The notes under the pieces are model-generated. The model saw nothing but the letters and a program-made list of their open reading frames with translations. It ran no database searches and was not told the DNA's origin. A stretch of 52,274 bases of DNA, from contig CDMY01000555.1 of assembly GCA_001179505.1 (NCBI GenBank), positions 1 through 52,274 on the forward strand. Reading direction: 5' to 3'. Of this stretch, positions 1 through 14,934 are shown piece after piece; positions within the stretch are counted from its first letter, which is position 1; every line of letters begins with the position of its first letter. The stretch comes from Vitrella brassicaformis. Its lineage: Eukaryota > Sar > Vitrellaceae. Position numbers and translations under genes: made by a program.

Positions 1-1226
1 GTTGATGCGTCCAGTCCTGGCTGTGGGCTGGATGCTGTCCTGCTTGTGCTTGCCTAAAGAAGACACACACACACACACACCTCTCCACCACATTCCATCC
101 AGCCTACATTTCATTTCCCCCCATCACCAGTGAGGAATCCCTCAGCGATCACGCCCCAGGGCACGATGCCGAGGCCGCATTCAACTGCCATCGGCAGCAG
201 GTCGTTCTCCAAAGAACGCTCCAGCATGTTGTACCTCGTCTGCAGGGCGATGAACGGGGTCCAGTCTGCACACACACATGTGTTCACAGGGGCGCATGCA
301 GATGCCATGTCTGACCTTTGAAGTGCGCCATGGTGTTTGCCTTCGACATGACCCATGCGGGTGTGTCGGACACGCCGCAGTACAGCACCTTGCCGCACCT
401 GACGCAGTCGTCGAGGGCGCGCATCACCTCCTCCACAGGCGTCCGGTACTCCCACGCATGGATGTACAACAAATCGATGTATCCAATCTGACACACACAC
501 ACACACACACATCCCAATCACATGAAGCCACTCCCGCACTGCACTGCTTGTATGGAGGCGTGTGCATGCCTGCATGCGCTTGAGCGATGCGTCCAGGTTC
601 TCGACCAGACTCTTGCGGCTGTTTCCAGAAAGGCACTCGCGGCGCTTGTCGGCCCCGTTTTGGGGCATTATGTGACCCAGGTTGAGGGTGTACTTGGTCG
701 CCTGCAAACGAAACACGCACCACCCATCGCACGGTGGGCCGCCCTCCTCTCTGTTGTGTGTGTGTGTACCAGGACGAGGTTGCTGCGCCTCTCGCCGATC
801 ATGTCGCCCAGGAATTTCTCAGAATGGCCGCCTGCGAATGGGTATGGTATGTTTGCCGTGTCGATGAAGTTGCCTGACCAAGCACAACAAACCAGGAACA
901 GACCACACATAGAGCGGGGGTACTGTGACTGTCTGACTCACCGCCCTTGCTGTAATAGAGGTCGAAGATCTTCTTGCTCGTCTCAAAGTCACACCCCAGT
1001 GCGCAGCCCTCCGCATTGGGGCTGTCGGCGCCAAAAGTCTGCAGTGTCACACACAGTACAGAGCACAAGACAATCTCTGCACATGAATGGCTGATCTCTC
1101 TCTTTTCCACACCATGGCGCCGAGGCACAGCGGCGAGACCCTCAGGCCGGATCTGCCGAGGAGAACGTAGTCATCGAGGGCCTTTGAGCAGCCGTACGCA
1201 GGCGACACGTAGGCAGGCTCTATCAT
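1..1226 (-). CDS. Aldo/keto reductase family protein (3' end beyond window)
   Basis: An NADPH-dependent oxidoreductase of the aldo/keto reductase superfamily, closest in style to the bacterial/plant YajO and potassium-channel-beta-like group; the substrate cannot be told. The first exon (1226-1113) starts with ATG and encodes VLLGRSGLRVSPLCLGAM, the classic N-terminal strand of the family. Later exons carry FIDTANIPYPFAGGHSEKFLG (the catalytic Asp/Tyr region has the form D-T-A-N-x-P-Y), then IDLLYIHAWEYRTPVEEVMR, GKVLYCGVSDTPAWV, and TRYNMLERSLENDLLPM with GLGIVPWGV. These are in family order. At least six introns with GT-AG borders separate them; the second exon runs about 1038-942. The last visible exon, after an acceptor near 55, encodes a Lys/Gln-rich piece that runs off the left edge, so the C-terminal NADPH-binding part is missing. 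It shares a short 5' flank with the plus-strand gene starting at 1482. Confidence 0.88.
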
Positions 1227-1304
1227 GGATGGGTCAGATGCAACGACAGATCAGGGATGTGCTGCACTGCACAGATCTCCTTCTCTCGAGAAGAAAGAAG
1301 GTTC

Positions 1305-1324
1305 CCTCTCTAAGCTCGCAAGGC
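1305..1324. promoter_or_regulatory. AGCTCGCA motif in divergent 5' flank
   Basis: TAAGCTCGCAAGG lies 85 bases from the start of the minus-strand aldo/keto reductase and about 160 from the start of the plus-strand gene at 1482. It is one of a set of similar sites found in 5' flanks across the window. Its function is inferred only from position and recurrence. Confidence 0.4.
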
Positions 1325-1481
1325 ATTCGTCTGGTATTCACACGAAGCCAAAGCGCAGGTATGCGACGACAGCTGGCAGCAGACGCCAACTCATTCACTT
1401 TGGATCTGCCTGCTTGCGTTTTCCTTCTTTCTGCAGGTCGTTGCTTGTGTGGTACTTGTGTGTGTGGGATTCGCTGTCACC

Positions 1482-2147
1482 ATGGCGCACGCGTGGTACC
1501 ATTCCGAGGACCTCCTCACCAGCGGGCTCTGTGAGCTGGTGTTCGCCCTCGTCGTCGTGGGATTCATCCTCATGTACATGTGCATGCAAACACTCCAGAA
1601 AGAAGAGGCCAATGCGCGCGGTGACAGGCGCTGTGGATGGTGTGCTGTGCCTGCAGGTCAAGTGGGTTCGGTGTCCGTATCGAATGCGACTGGCAGCGGA
1701 TGCATGTAGGAAAGCAAAGCGAATCAATCGAGGGGTGCTTCTGGAATGGAATGGATGGCGACTGCTCGTGTGGGTAACCCTCATTGCAGACGGCCCAGCT
1801 GGCGTTTGTGATCCACGCGCTGATCCAGATCTCGCTGGGCTACGTACTACCGGCGTGGATGTGGTCAGCCAGCAACAGCCACACCCACAGCAGCACAAGG
1901 CACACTGAAGAAATGCACTCGCCATCCGTTTGTGTGTGCGTGTATGTGTCCGTGCAGGTACTACCGAGGCACGTGGTTCAAGATCATCTTCATCATCTTG
2001 TCGTGGCTGACGCCCCTGCGGCACTTTGTGGAGGCGCTGTCGGACAAGATGCGGGAGAGCAAGGTGTCCGAGCAGTTCTTCCTCTTCGCCTTCCTCGTCC
2101 ACTCCATCCAGTATGTGTGGCTGCTCGTCAAGTATCTGAATGACTAA
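1482..2147 (+). CDS. Small multi-span membrane protein, unrecognised
   Basis: I do not recognise the family. The first exon starts at ATG 1482 (MAHAWYHSEDLL); an in-frame ATG at 1449 would add a hydrophobic stretch and is the alternative start. The product has a first membrane span (LCELVFALVVVGFILMYMCM), a second (LAFVIHALIQISLGYVLPAW) in the exon near 1790-1860, and a last exon from about 1960 with a further hydrophobic segment (FKIIFIILSWLTPLRHFVEAL), an acidic/basic loop and a final span (FFLFAFLVHSIQYVWLLVKY), ending at TAA 2145-2147. A 36-base stretch (about 1620-1655) has good GT-AG borders and a length divisible by three, so it can be read either as intron or as coding. The exact joins between the first two span-coding exons are uncertain. 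It is probably a protein of about 150-180 residues with three or four spans. Confidence 0.6.
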
Positions 2148-2821
2148 GGCGTTGGGCGTGGACGTGGGCGTGATAAGGCAATTCCCCTCTCTGGGCGTGG
2201 ATGGGGTTTTCTCACATATGTAGGCCATCGTGCATGATTCCGTCGTACGTGTGGGTGTGTGTATGGGTCTTCCGTGCTTAGCGGCGGTATTGGTGCCGCT
2301 GTGTGGCTGGGGTGCCGGGTTTTCTCGTTGAGTGGTGGGGCGCTCGTTTGTCTTTCGTGGGTAGGCTACGTTATTTGCATCGATCATGTTCATGTGTGTG
2401 TGTGTGTGGATATGTATATGTATGGTACGTGTACGACTTGAAAGCACCGACACGCATCTTTTTCCCCTCCTCGTCTATTGGTCAACGACGTGTCCCTGTC
2501 TGTGAGACTATGAGCGTGGTTGTTGTCTGACATCGGCATCGGGCAGCGCTGGGCAGGAGTGGATCCAAGCAGTTCACATTGCCGAACGTGCCAGCTGGCG
2601 AGTTGGGCGATATGTGCTGCTTGCAGATCAACCCTGTTCAGGCGGCGCTTGGGTATGTGTCCGCTCACGAGTCAGACTGACGGACATCCTCGTACATTTG
2701 TCTAATGGGACAGACTGTTATACAGCCAACGCGATGCGGGCCTGTTCTTTCTACGGCGGCCGGCGGCCGGGCCAGGTTTGGCCGATTCTTGAGGCCCCAT
2801 GACGCCCCGACGCGGACAACG
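2148..2821. other. Intergenic, nothing recognised
   Basis: This 674-base stretch lies between the small membrane protein and the metallophosphoesterase, and both genes are on the plus strand. It contains a short TG run (about 2396-2409). I see no conserved protein segment, tRNA shape or clear AGCTCGCA motif here. The 5' untranslated region and promoter of the downstream gene must lie in its right part. Confidence 0.5.
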
Positions 2822-5800
2822 ATGATGAGCTGGGTGGTGTTGCTGGCCCTGCTGCAATGGAGGGTGGCTGCCTCGTCGAATGAACCAAATGCAACCTACG
2901 CACTGCGAGGGATTCTGGCAGCCAGCGGCGATGGTGGCAGTTTCGTTGGTGAGGTCTCACCGGAGTTTAGATACAAGCAGAAGAACCAGCTAAGCGCACA
3001 CCTGCATCGAGAAGACAGTCAGTTGTGTCTGTTTGTATGCTTGTCTGTTTCTCTGTTTGTCTGTCCCCTGTGTGTGTGCGCAGTTATTTTGTCCACATCA
3101 CGGACACCCACCTTCTCGTGACGTACAGAGCCGACTACGGCCGTAAGACAGTGCACGGAGTGGAACCAGAATGCGTCGTTGTCTCCCCATGCGTGCAAAC
3201 GTGCAGCGCCTTGCCACCCCGACCCGCGATACATCAGGAAGAACAAGGTATCCTGTCTGTCTGTCTGTCCGGTTGATGCTCTTGTTATCCCGTCTGTCTG
3301 TCTGTCTTGTTGATGCTCTTGTTCAAGTTGACTGGCAATGAGGGCAACCGCTTCTTGAAGCCAGCTCCCGTGGGCAGGATTGGGTGCGATCCCCCCCTTA
3401 ACCTCGTCATGTCCGTGGCCAAGAAGATCCATCACTTCAGCAAACTGAGGTCCCATCCTCCAAGCTTCGTCATGATGACGGGCGATGTCGCTGGACACGG
3501 CATTGACGAATACCAGGTACACACTCAGTCATTTGCACAGACACACACAGACACAGACAGACAGATAGACAGACAGACGCAAATCAATCGTCACAAGTGT
3601 GTGTCCTCCTGGCTGCCTTTCTTGCCTTATGCTCATTCAGTTCAAAGACACACTCCGGTCAGGGGGCAGGCACTTCACTGTGTGTGTGCGTGTGTGTGGT
3701 TTGTTGCCGTCTCGTTGATCTATTTCTGTCCACCAATGTCAATCTGCCTGCATTTCATGTATGCAGGTTCCGCGCAATACACCAGTTCATCTGGAGTGTC
3801 TCATACCAGATCGACCTCGCGAAAGTCCCCTTTGTCTTCTGCCCCGGCAACAACGATTTGTGGTCAGACAGAAAAATGCCTTTAATCCTCCTTCTGCCTC
3901 CTTGTTCCAGGTACAACAATTTCATCAATACGAGCCTCACGTTAATCGACATTGATAAGGAGCCAGATGTGATGGAGGTGTGCTGGGGAGACATCCAGTT
4001 CATCTTCGATGAAGACCTGACCGTACTGGCGCGCTGCGAGATGGCGCTGCGGCAGGTGGGCTGGCAGCCAGCACTCTGGCACCTTCTCAGAGACTATATC
4101 GGGCTCTTCGCCGCCGACAAAGAAGACCAATCGCAGGTACAAGAGTCATGAAAACGACACATCGCCCTTTAGGGCTTGATCACTTATGCGTGCAGACATT
4201 CCGGTTGGGCCTGTTCCATGCCGTTGAGATGCCTCCGCCTTCGAGCGTCAGGATCATATCGCTAAATACGATGCTCTGGGGCAAGTACCGCCGGCCGGAC
4301 GACAAGCAGTTCCCGTGGAACAGGGCGGGCGTCAACCCCGAGTCATGGCCTGACCCCCGTAAGCAAACCGTCTGTTGGTGTCACTTGTGAGTGAATGAAG
4401 AATGAATGAATGAGTGTAGTCGGGCAGTTTGCCTTTATTCGGAAGCACTTGGACAGAGCGAAGGCCAAGGGGCAGAAGGTAAGCGAGCTTGGTGGAGTGA
4501 GCAGAGACAGCGACCTGATGGAATAATGAGTGAGCGCGCCTTTCCTTCTCGGCTGGCTGTTCGATCTGGCGGAGAGCAGGTGTACATTATTGGTGAGCAG
4601 GGCAGACACAGGGAAGCCAATCACATGTCGAATGCTGTGGCTCGTCACGTCAGGTCATCAATTTCCTGGAATTCATGCGTACGAATCGGGCAAGAAATAC
4701 GTATTCGAGGCGGAATGGCAGGAGTATTACTTCCGCAAGTGAGCGAGCAGCCATTCTTGATGTGTCTCGTGGCTGCACTCACTTCACTGTCTGTGTGCAG
4801 GTTCCAGCAGATCATGTATGAATACAGAGACACCATCCCAGCTCTCTTTGCAGGACACATACACGGTGTGTGACACAGGAATGGATGGGGGATGGAATGG
4901 AGGAATGCTACACACACTGCTCGCACCCATTACGCCAATAACGATGTCTCTCGTGCAGGCGATTCCTACCGAGTACCATACTTCAAACCAGACATGTCTC
5001 CGGCCGCCGCCGGTACTGCCGCGCCAGGAGAGGGGACGGAAATGTGGGAGTGGCCTCCCTCCGCCAGAGAAGTATCATCCCGAGCTCCAGCAGCTGCCGC
5101 CCATTTTCATCGGAGGCGCCATCTCCCCCAACCTAGCCAACAATCCGATGTACGTATTTACGCATATTCATGGGGCTGAATGGTGTTTGTGCTCGATGGA
5201 CCGGCTGGCTGACCGATCAGGTTTGCCGTCAGGGAATACAACCCAGAACACAAGTAAGCGGACAGCCAACACACGCACGCCGGCCACCGGTGCCTTCATT
5301 GCATACCGAAACACATATGCGCACAGAAACATCGTGGATTCGTTGGGCTACTACCTGCCACTGGCGCAGAGCAACAATTTCGCTAGTCGGTTTGTGGAGT
5401 CCCGTCCGCACCTGGTGCTGCTTGAATGTTCACTCCGAACTTGCCCATCTCAGGTCGGCGGCACGACATGGACATAACGGCTGACGACTGGGCATTCGAG
5501 TACCGATTTACCGTAAGCACGACGTAAGCTCGACCGGATGTACCTTATCTCTCTCCCTCTCTCTCTCCCTGTGTGTGTGTGTGTGTATGTGTCTGTCTCC
5601 GTGTGTCTCTGTGTGTGTGTGGATATATCTATCGGTCTACAGGACGCCTACAACGTGCAAGAAACGGACCCCAACACCCTCACCCACCTCGTGACGCGCA
5701 TCTCGGATGCCAGGAGCAGAGAAAAGGCGTACGTCAGCCCATGAGACACAAGCACCAACACACACGAACCTTTCTGTCCGTCCGTCTGCCTGTCTCTCTC

Positions 5801-6080
5801 TCTCTCTCTCTGTCTGTCGTCTGTCTGCGTGCCAAAGCATCTTCTGGAATTACTATTTCGGATCACCCAACTTCCCCCACATGGAGTGCATCATGACCTC
5901 CCTCGGCTCATACGATGGTGATTGAGGCACTCACTGTGATCGATCTCCTGCACCTTCAATTCTGGAATCTCTGCGCCACCTGCAGGCGGCTACTGCCCGT
6001 TGGATGTCGACTATAGCCCCAAATCATCGTGGCCCGGAGGCGGTCAGAAGGGACCGGGTTTGGACGCGCTGTATGCCTGA
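2822..6080 (+). CDS. Secreted acid-sphingomyelinase-like metallophosphoesterase
   Basis: A calcineurin-like phosphoesterase of the acid sphingomyelinase / SMPDL3 group, which splits phosphodiesters or phosphates in the secretory pathway, lysosome or outside the cell. The start MMSWVVLLALLQWRVAASS is a clear signal peptide. Metal-site motifs follow in family order across many exons: FVHITDTH (D-x-H, near 3090), FVMMTGDVAGHG (G-D, near 3475), FVFCPGNND (near 3840, where family members usually have GNHD), RIISLNTMLWG (near 4250), and FAGHIHG (G-H-x-H, near 4850). Further exons to 6080 encode the C-terminal domain, including FWNYYFGSP and GGYCPLDVDYSPKSSWP before the stop TGA 6078-6080. There are more than ten GT-AG introns, several with CTGT or TG repeats. 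The substrate cannot be assigned from sequence alone, and the early exon joins (2950-3090) are uncertain. Confidence 0.85.
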
Positions 6081-6278
6081 TTGAGCGGCGGAGCGAGTGA
6101 GTAAGACATACATGTATGAGCTTTGTGACGCTTCGCGGTTGAGTAGCTGGGCCTTGTGCATTAGATAGACGATTGCAGCTAGGCCTGACTTGACAGTCTG
6201 TCCAGCTTCACCCAACCATCAAAGCACCCTCTCAGGACAAGAAAAAGAGCGGGTGACCATCTCGGTCACTCACGTCAC

Positions 6279-7255
6279 TCACAGGCCGAAGAAAGCCTTG
6301 GCCGCCTGCTCGTCCATCTGCAGCTGTGCCTTGAGGGCCTCGACACCGCTGAACTTCTGCTCTGGGCGAAGAAACTTGAGCCACTGGACAATGATGGTGA
6401 CGCCGTCTCCCAGATCCGTCTCGTCCACATCAAGGAGATGCACCTGGGGTATGGGTGACATACATCACCTCAATGAAGGACCCCGGCATGTTTGTCTGTC
6501 GAGGGGTGGTGCAGTGGGGGCTGTGTCTGTCGTTGCTCACTGACCTCGAGGAGCGGTTCAGGGTCTGCCTCGTTGACGGTGGGACGCAGGCCGTAATTCG
6601 CCACGCCGGGGTGGCCCTCATTCCCTGCACCGACCCCACCGATAAACGAAGGAAAGACCCACACAGACCCACATTGTGACTGACATCACAAAATGGACGA
6701 GCAGGCTTGGCATTGCGCGTAGCGTACCGGGTGTGCCGTGTTGATCCAGGCGTGTCACACGGACGGCATACACCCCATAGCGAGGCCGCGACTCCTCAGG
6801 AGGTGACCACCTGACCGACCAGTCAGCCATGCCATTGATTGACACACACACGCAGGCACAGCACACCGCTTCTTCGTCACCACTCACTGTTACCTAATGT
6901 TGAGTGTGGGGAAGCCGATGGTGCGGCCGAGGCGCTTGCCGCCCTGGACCAGACCTTTGGCAGCGTCGGGCAGCTTGTCGTTGCTGGGCGGGGCTGCTGA
7001 TGGGGGAGTGGGTTGGGGTGGGGGTGGGGGTGAGGCTGGTGTATCCCCTCCTGTTGCTGCTGTCTCGTCGTTGGGGTGTGCGAAGCACCGGACGGACCGC
7101 TGTGGGGGACTGTGTGGTGAGCGGGTGCTTGTGAGCTGAAGCAGGGAGCGATGGTGGTGGGCGAGACCGATACCTGAAACACACAAGACACAGACAGAGA
7201 GACACAGGATGACAAATAAATGAGTAGCGACGGTCCGACCCTCCTGTGGGTGCAA
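6279..7255 (-). CDS. Riboflavin kinase with possible plastid leader
   Basis: Phosphorylates riboflavin to FMN. The domain is read in order on the minus strand: GLVQGGKRLGRTIGFPTLNI (with the usual G-R-x-x-G-F-P-T signature), YGVYAVRVTRLDQHGTPG, GVANYGLRPTVNEADPEPLL (N-x-G-x-R-P-T), then VHLLDVDETDLGDGV and FLRPEQKFSGVEALKAQL, ending FFGL and TGA 6281-6279. This matches the complete RibF C-terminal / eukaryotic riboflavin kinase fold; no FAD-synthetase (adenylyltransferase) half is seen. The domain frame is open back to ATG 7255, giving a hydrophobic stretch (LFVILCLSVCVLCVSG), then RSLLQLTSTRSPHSPPQRS and a Pro-rich linker. That could be a signal-plus-transit leader, or the hydrophobic part could be an intron tail (it ends in TTTCAG). 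The domain call is firm; the start is not. Confidence 0.85.
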
Positions 7256-7404
7256 CGGTAGGGTAGGCAGAACGGACTATGGACTGGATGGGTTGCTGTG
7301 CTAGTGTGAGTGACTGCCAGGGCAATAGCTACAAGTGGCATGTCTGTCTCCAGATGGCAGGCATTAAGCTTGACTTCACGTGACTGACGCATGGCATGTG
7401 TGAG

Positions 7405-7431
7405 GCAGCTTAGCTTGCAGCGCTCGCAGGA
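7405..7431. promoter_or_regulatory. AGCTTGCAG / GCTCGCAGG double motif upstream of riboflavin kinase
   Basis: TTAGCTTGCAGCGCTCGCAG holds two copies of the recurrent core side by side, about 160 bases upstream of ATG 7255. It is similar to the paired sites near 12000 and 21100. A regulatory role is inferred. Confidence 0.4.
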
Positions 7432-7654
7432 AGTCACATTGACATCAATGCGATCGATGCGATAGATAAGATAGACACGATATACCCAACACACACACAG
7501 CCCCACGCCGGCCGATTAACCAAACCCATTGGACACACCCACACTTACACACACTATACAGATCGACCATGACACGCCACACATCCACACATCCATCCAT
7601 CCATCCATAGACAGACAGTGTAAAAGAGCCACATGTGCGGGTGGGTCGGGTCAG

Positions 7655-11680
<4,026 letters not shown>

Positions 11681-11969
11681 CGGCAGCCGTGGAGCGATGA
11701 GTGTGGAAGCATCGGATGCCCTCCTGTTGTTCTGTCGCCCGCTGCCGTCACGATAAGCAAGGGAAGGTCCTCCTCCCGCAGTAGCTCCGGATCGCATCGA
11801 CGAGCAGGCTGAGGATGAGCATGAGAGATGGGTCATCTGGTGCGGGGAGCGCCTTCGGCACCTCAGCAGCAGCAAGATCTCCGCCTCAGCAGCACATGAT
11901 TCATGAGTAGCGGTGCAGCGCTGACGCCGAGTGCTCCTCCTCAGGCTGGTCCTCAGGCCCAATAAAGCG

Positions 11970-12018
11970 GTTCAAAGCTTGCATCTTCCCACCTGCGAGC
12001 TCAGCTTGCAGACGCCAG
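11970..12018. promoter_or_regulatory. Paired AGCTTGCA / GCGAGCT motifs in divergent promoter
   Basis: CAAAGCTTGCATC (11973-11985) is followed by CTGCGAGCTCAGCTTGCAGA (from 11993). The second reads CTGCAAGCTGAGCTCGCAG on the minus strand, almost the same as the site at 21096-21114. It lies in the 813-base space between the start of gyrB (minus) and the Myb-like gene (plus), so it could serve either or both. Confidence 0.45.
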
Positions 12019-12180
12019 AGGGAGATAGCGGCAAAAAGGCAAGCAAGGCTGTCTATGCATCAAGCAGTGTCATGCGCATCGCATACCGTTGTGATCGATC
12101 TTTGCTTTGCTTGTGTGCAGGAGTGTGTCACAGTGTCTTGTGTGGACCGATGGCTCATCCAAGTGCACCAAGGGACAGAT

Positions 12181-12213
12181 CAGCAGCAGCAGCAGCAGCA
12201 GCAGCACCAGCAC
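12181..12213 (+). repeat. (CAG)n triplet run
   Basis: About nine CAG units, with a CAC interruption near the end, in the 5' region of the Myb-like gene. It is open in frames that would give poly-Gln or poly-Ser, but no start or splice join ties it convincingly to the downstream coding sequence. Confidence 0.8.
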
Positions 12214-12493
12214 GATGCTGCCTATCTTCTGTCGTCACCATCCTGGTGGTTTGCCTGAGTGTGCTAGCGAATGCCGTCACCTGTTCGTCCTCATTTGGCC
12301 CTTCATTATTCACGTAAGTAAGGCGGCGAGATGCACTGCACTCACTGCAAAGGGACCGGTACGTAGGACCTTCATGCGCTGGTCGGTCTGTCGACTCAGA
12401 TCCCTCCCAGCAGCGTTTGTCAGCGGTCCTCGCCTGTTGCCCTTGGCCTTGCACAGGCATCGTCCGTCGTCTTATCATCGTTCGCCCGTGAGG

Positions 12494-14419
12494 ATGAGCA
12501 GCAGCCCTCGGTCCGGTGGTGTGGACAGTGTGGCGCCGCAGACCACACCCACCAGCAGCCAGAGCACCACCAGCAGCGGCAGCAGCCAGAGCAGCAGCAG
12601 CCAGAGCAGCAGCAGCAGCGACTCTGTTCATGCACCGCACAGTCATGTGTCGACTGGGAGGGAGGGGATTGAGGAAGGGACAGATGAGCAGGCCAACCCG
12701 ATACTGGAGGTGAGCTGAGTGTGTGTGGTCAGGGAGGAGGGCCATTCGTGTGTGTGTGTGTGTGTGTGGATGCAGCGTCTTCGCCAAAGGCGAGCCGACG
12801 GGGCGGCCAATGACTTCTCGCCCCTGGAGGACTGGGCTATACTGGTAATCATCAGCTGAGCAGCTCCCACGCACACACCCTCCCTCCCTCCCATGTGTGT
12901 GTTCTTGTTTGTGTGGGTGCGTCAAATAAATCAGGACAATGTTGAGAAGTACCTGACATTGGACGGGCAGTCCGTGGCGTGGCGGCGGATGGCGCAGGAC
13001 GTCGAGGACTTCCAGGTGGCGAAGCGGAGGCCTATCGAGCTCAGGGACAGGTGGACCCAGGTACTGACGCAAACACCGCCTCGTGTGCTGTGTGTGCCTG
13101 TGTATTGACATTGTCTGTTCTGTGTGTCTTCCCCCCCCAGTTGGTGCGTGATCCGTCAGCGTTGGGCGACCGGCCAGAGTCTCCGGAGGTCAACCCATTC
13201 AAGAAGAGCAAGACCCCAAAAGTCGCCGAACCACTCTCGCCAAGGGTCAGTCAGTCACAATATCTACCAGTCACCCAACCTATACACCAGGCTGGCTGGC
13301 AGACATGTGTGTTGACTGCACGTGTGTATGCATTTTGCCTGGCTGCAGGACGAGAAGGACCTGCAGAACCTCTCCACCATCCACCCAGTGAGTGAGTTGT
13401 GGGCCAACACAGTAGACACACACACACTCACACACACCCACACCTACGTGTTTGTCGACACATCAATCCACACAGATACTGGAGGAGTGGGAGGAGCTGC
13501 CCGACGGCCGCTACCAGGGCCTGCTCGTGGGGGAGCGGGGCGTCGACATCGGATCCAACATCGCCACTGAGTTCGTGCCGCAGGAACACCGGACTCTCTA
13601 CTACATCAAAACCATATCAGGTGCGCTGCCACACCGAGTCGCCCTTGACAAGCCGGCAATGAGTGTGTGTGTGTGTGTGTGTGGTTGTAGGTAAGATATA
13701 CGAGTTGGGCATGAGCCGCGCGGAGGCCCGCCTGATGGACGAGGAAGATGCAATCACATTCGTGGAGCTCTTCCAGATGCTCAAGCAGAGACCCCTCGTG
13801 GTCCGTCAGTCAGTCCTGAAACCACATACACACCCCTGCCTCTCATCGATGTCTGTCTGAATGGCATGGATGCAGGCGGCGGGCATAGCGACGGCCGGCG
13901 CCGTGATCATCGGGCTGCAAGTCTTCTTGGCCTCACTCTCTGTGCCCCCCTCAATCGTGACGACCGACCCATCCATCCCCACCCTGCCCTCCGACCTCCA
14001 GCCGACAGACTCGCCCTCGTCGCCACAGCAACTGGGGGGTGGCGGCTCTGGGGCCACGGCCAAGCGGCTGACGCTGACGATTCCTCGAAATGGCGGGCCG
14101 AGGATCACCATGGAGGAGGGTGAGGCGCCGGTTGAGGGGGAGGATGTGTCTCTGTTTTCGATAGAGACGCTACTCATCCGACCTGACAGCAACAAAGAGG
14201 TGAAGAAAGAGGTCTTCCCCCCATGTATCCGATGCACGTGTATGTGTGTGTCGTGTCGGTGTGCAGGGTGGAGGCTTAGGCTTGCTGCCGGATGACACGT
14301 TCGGTTCCCGCATCCGTGAGAAGATCCGTTCTGACGCGCAGCGGTTTGAGGAGCAGATGGGCCGTGAGAGGGCGCGGATCGAGGCTGACATGGAGGAAAT
14401 GAGGAAGGCACTCATGTGA
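12494..14419 (+). CDS. Myb/SANT-like protein with a membrane span
   Basis: The start is ATG 12494 (MSSSPRSGGVDS), followed by a Ser/Thr/Gln-rich stretch; exon 1 ends at 12709. An in-frame open stretch continues upstream, so an earlier start is possible. Residues from the next two exons form a Myb/SANT-like helix bundle: FSPLEDWAILDNVEKYLTL, then SVAWRRMAQDVEDF and RPIELRDRWTQLVRD. The three spaced tryptophans and R-D-R-W end are typical of trihelix/Myb-like DNA binders. Next comes a domain I do not recognise (ILEEWEELPDGRYQGLLVGE, VPQEHRTLYYIKTISG, KIYELGMSRAEARLMDEEDA). After it lies one hydrophobic segment (AGIATAGAVIIGLQVFLAS, near 13880-13935), a Pro/Ser/Gly linker, and a charged coiled tail (KIRSDAQRFEEQMGRERARI) ending at TGA 14417-14419. 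The combination suggests a membrane-tethered factor, but DNA binding is inferred. Confidence 0.7.
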
Positions 14420-14566
14420 CCGACTCATGTGACTGATGTGACTGACGACCACGTGTGGCGTACTTACAAACAGGCAGGCCGGCAGATAGAGAGCGAGAGG
14501 TTTTTCTGTGTGGAAAAGGTGCATGCCACTGCATGCCTCTGTGTGGTGTGGTGTGATCTAGCGAGA

Positions 14567-14568
14567 GA

Positions 14569-14601
<33 letters not shown>
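14567..14601 (+). repeat. (GA)n microsatellite before the gap
   Basis: A purine-only GAGAGA run lies just left of the unresolved bases and probably contributed to the assembly break. Confidence 0.85.
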
Positions 14602-14603
<2 letters not shown>

Positions 14604-14634
14604 GGACGAATAGAGAGTAAGGCGGAGTGAGTGG

Positions 14635-14934
14635 NNNNNNNNNNNNNNNNNNNNNNNNNNNNNNNNNNNNNNNNNNNNNNNNNNNNNNNNNNNNNNNNNN
14701 NNNNNNNNNNNNNNNNNNNNNNNNNNNNNNNNNNNNNNNNNNNNNNNNNNNNNNNNNNNNNNNNNNNNNNNNNNNNNNNNNNNNNNNNNNNNNNNNNNNN
14801 NNNNNNNNNNNNNNNNNNNNNNNNNNNNNNNNNNNNNNNNNNNNNNNNNNNNNNNNNNNNNNNNNNNNNNNNNNNNNNNNNNNNNNNNNNNNNNNNNNNN
14901 NNNNNNNNNNNNNNNNNNNNNNNNNNNNNNNNNN
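14635..14934. other. Assembly gap (300 N)
   Basis: Exactly 300 unknown bases. The round number suggests a placeholder of estimated or default length. Every open frame across it is an artefact. A GA run lies on its left and a GGGTGGGTGGACACGGTACG tandem repeat on its right, so the missing sequence is probably more of such repeats. Confidence 0.98.

Noticed and set aside
1395-2453. 352-codon minus-strand frame near the left end
   Set aside because: It is rich in His/Thr from CA repeats and runs opposite the membrane-protein exons; no conserved segment.
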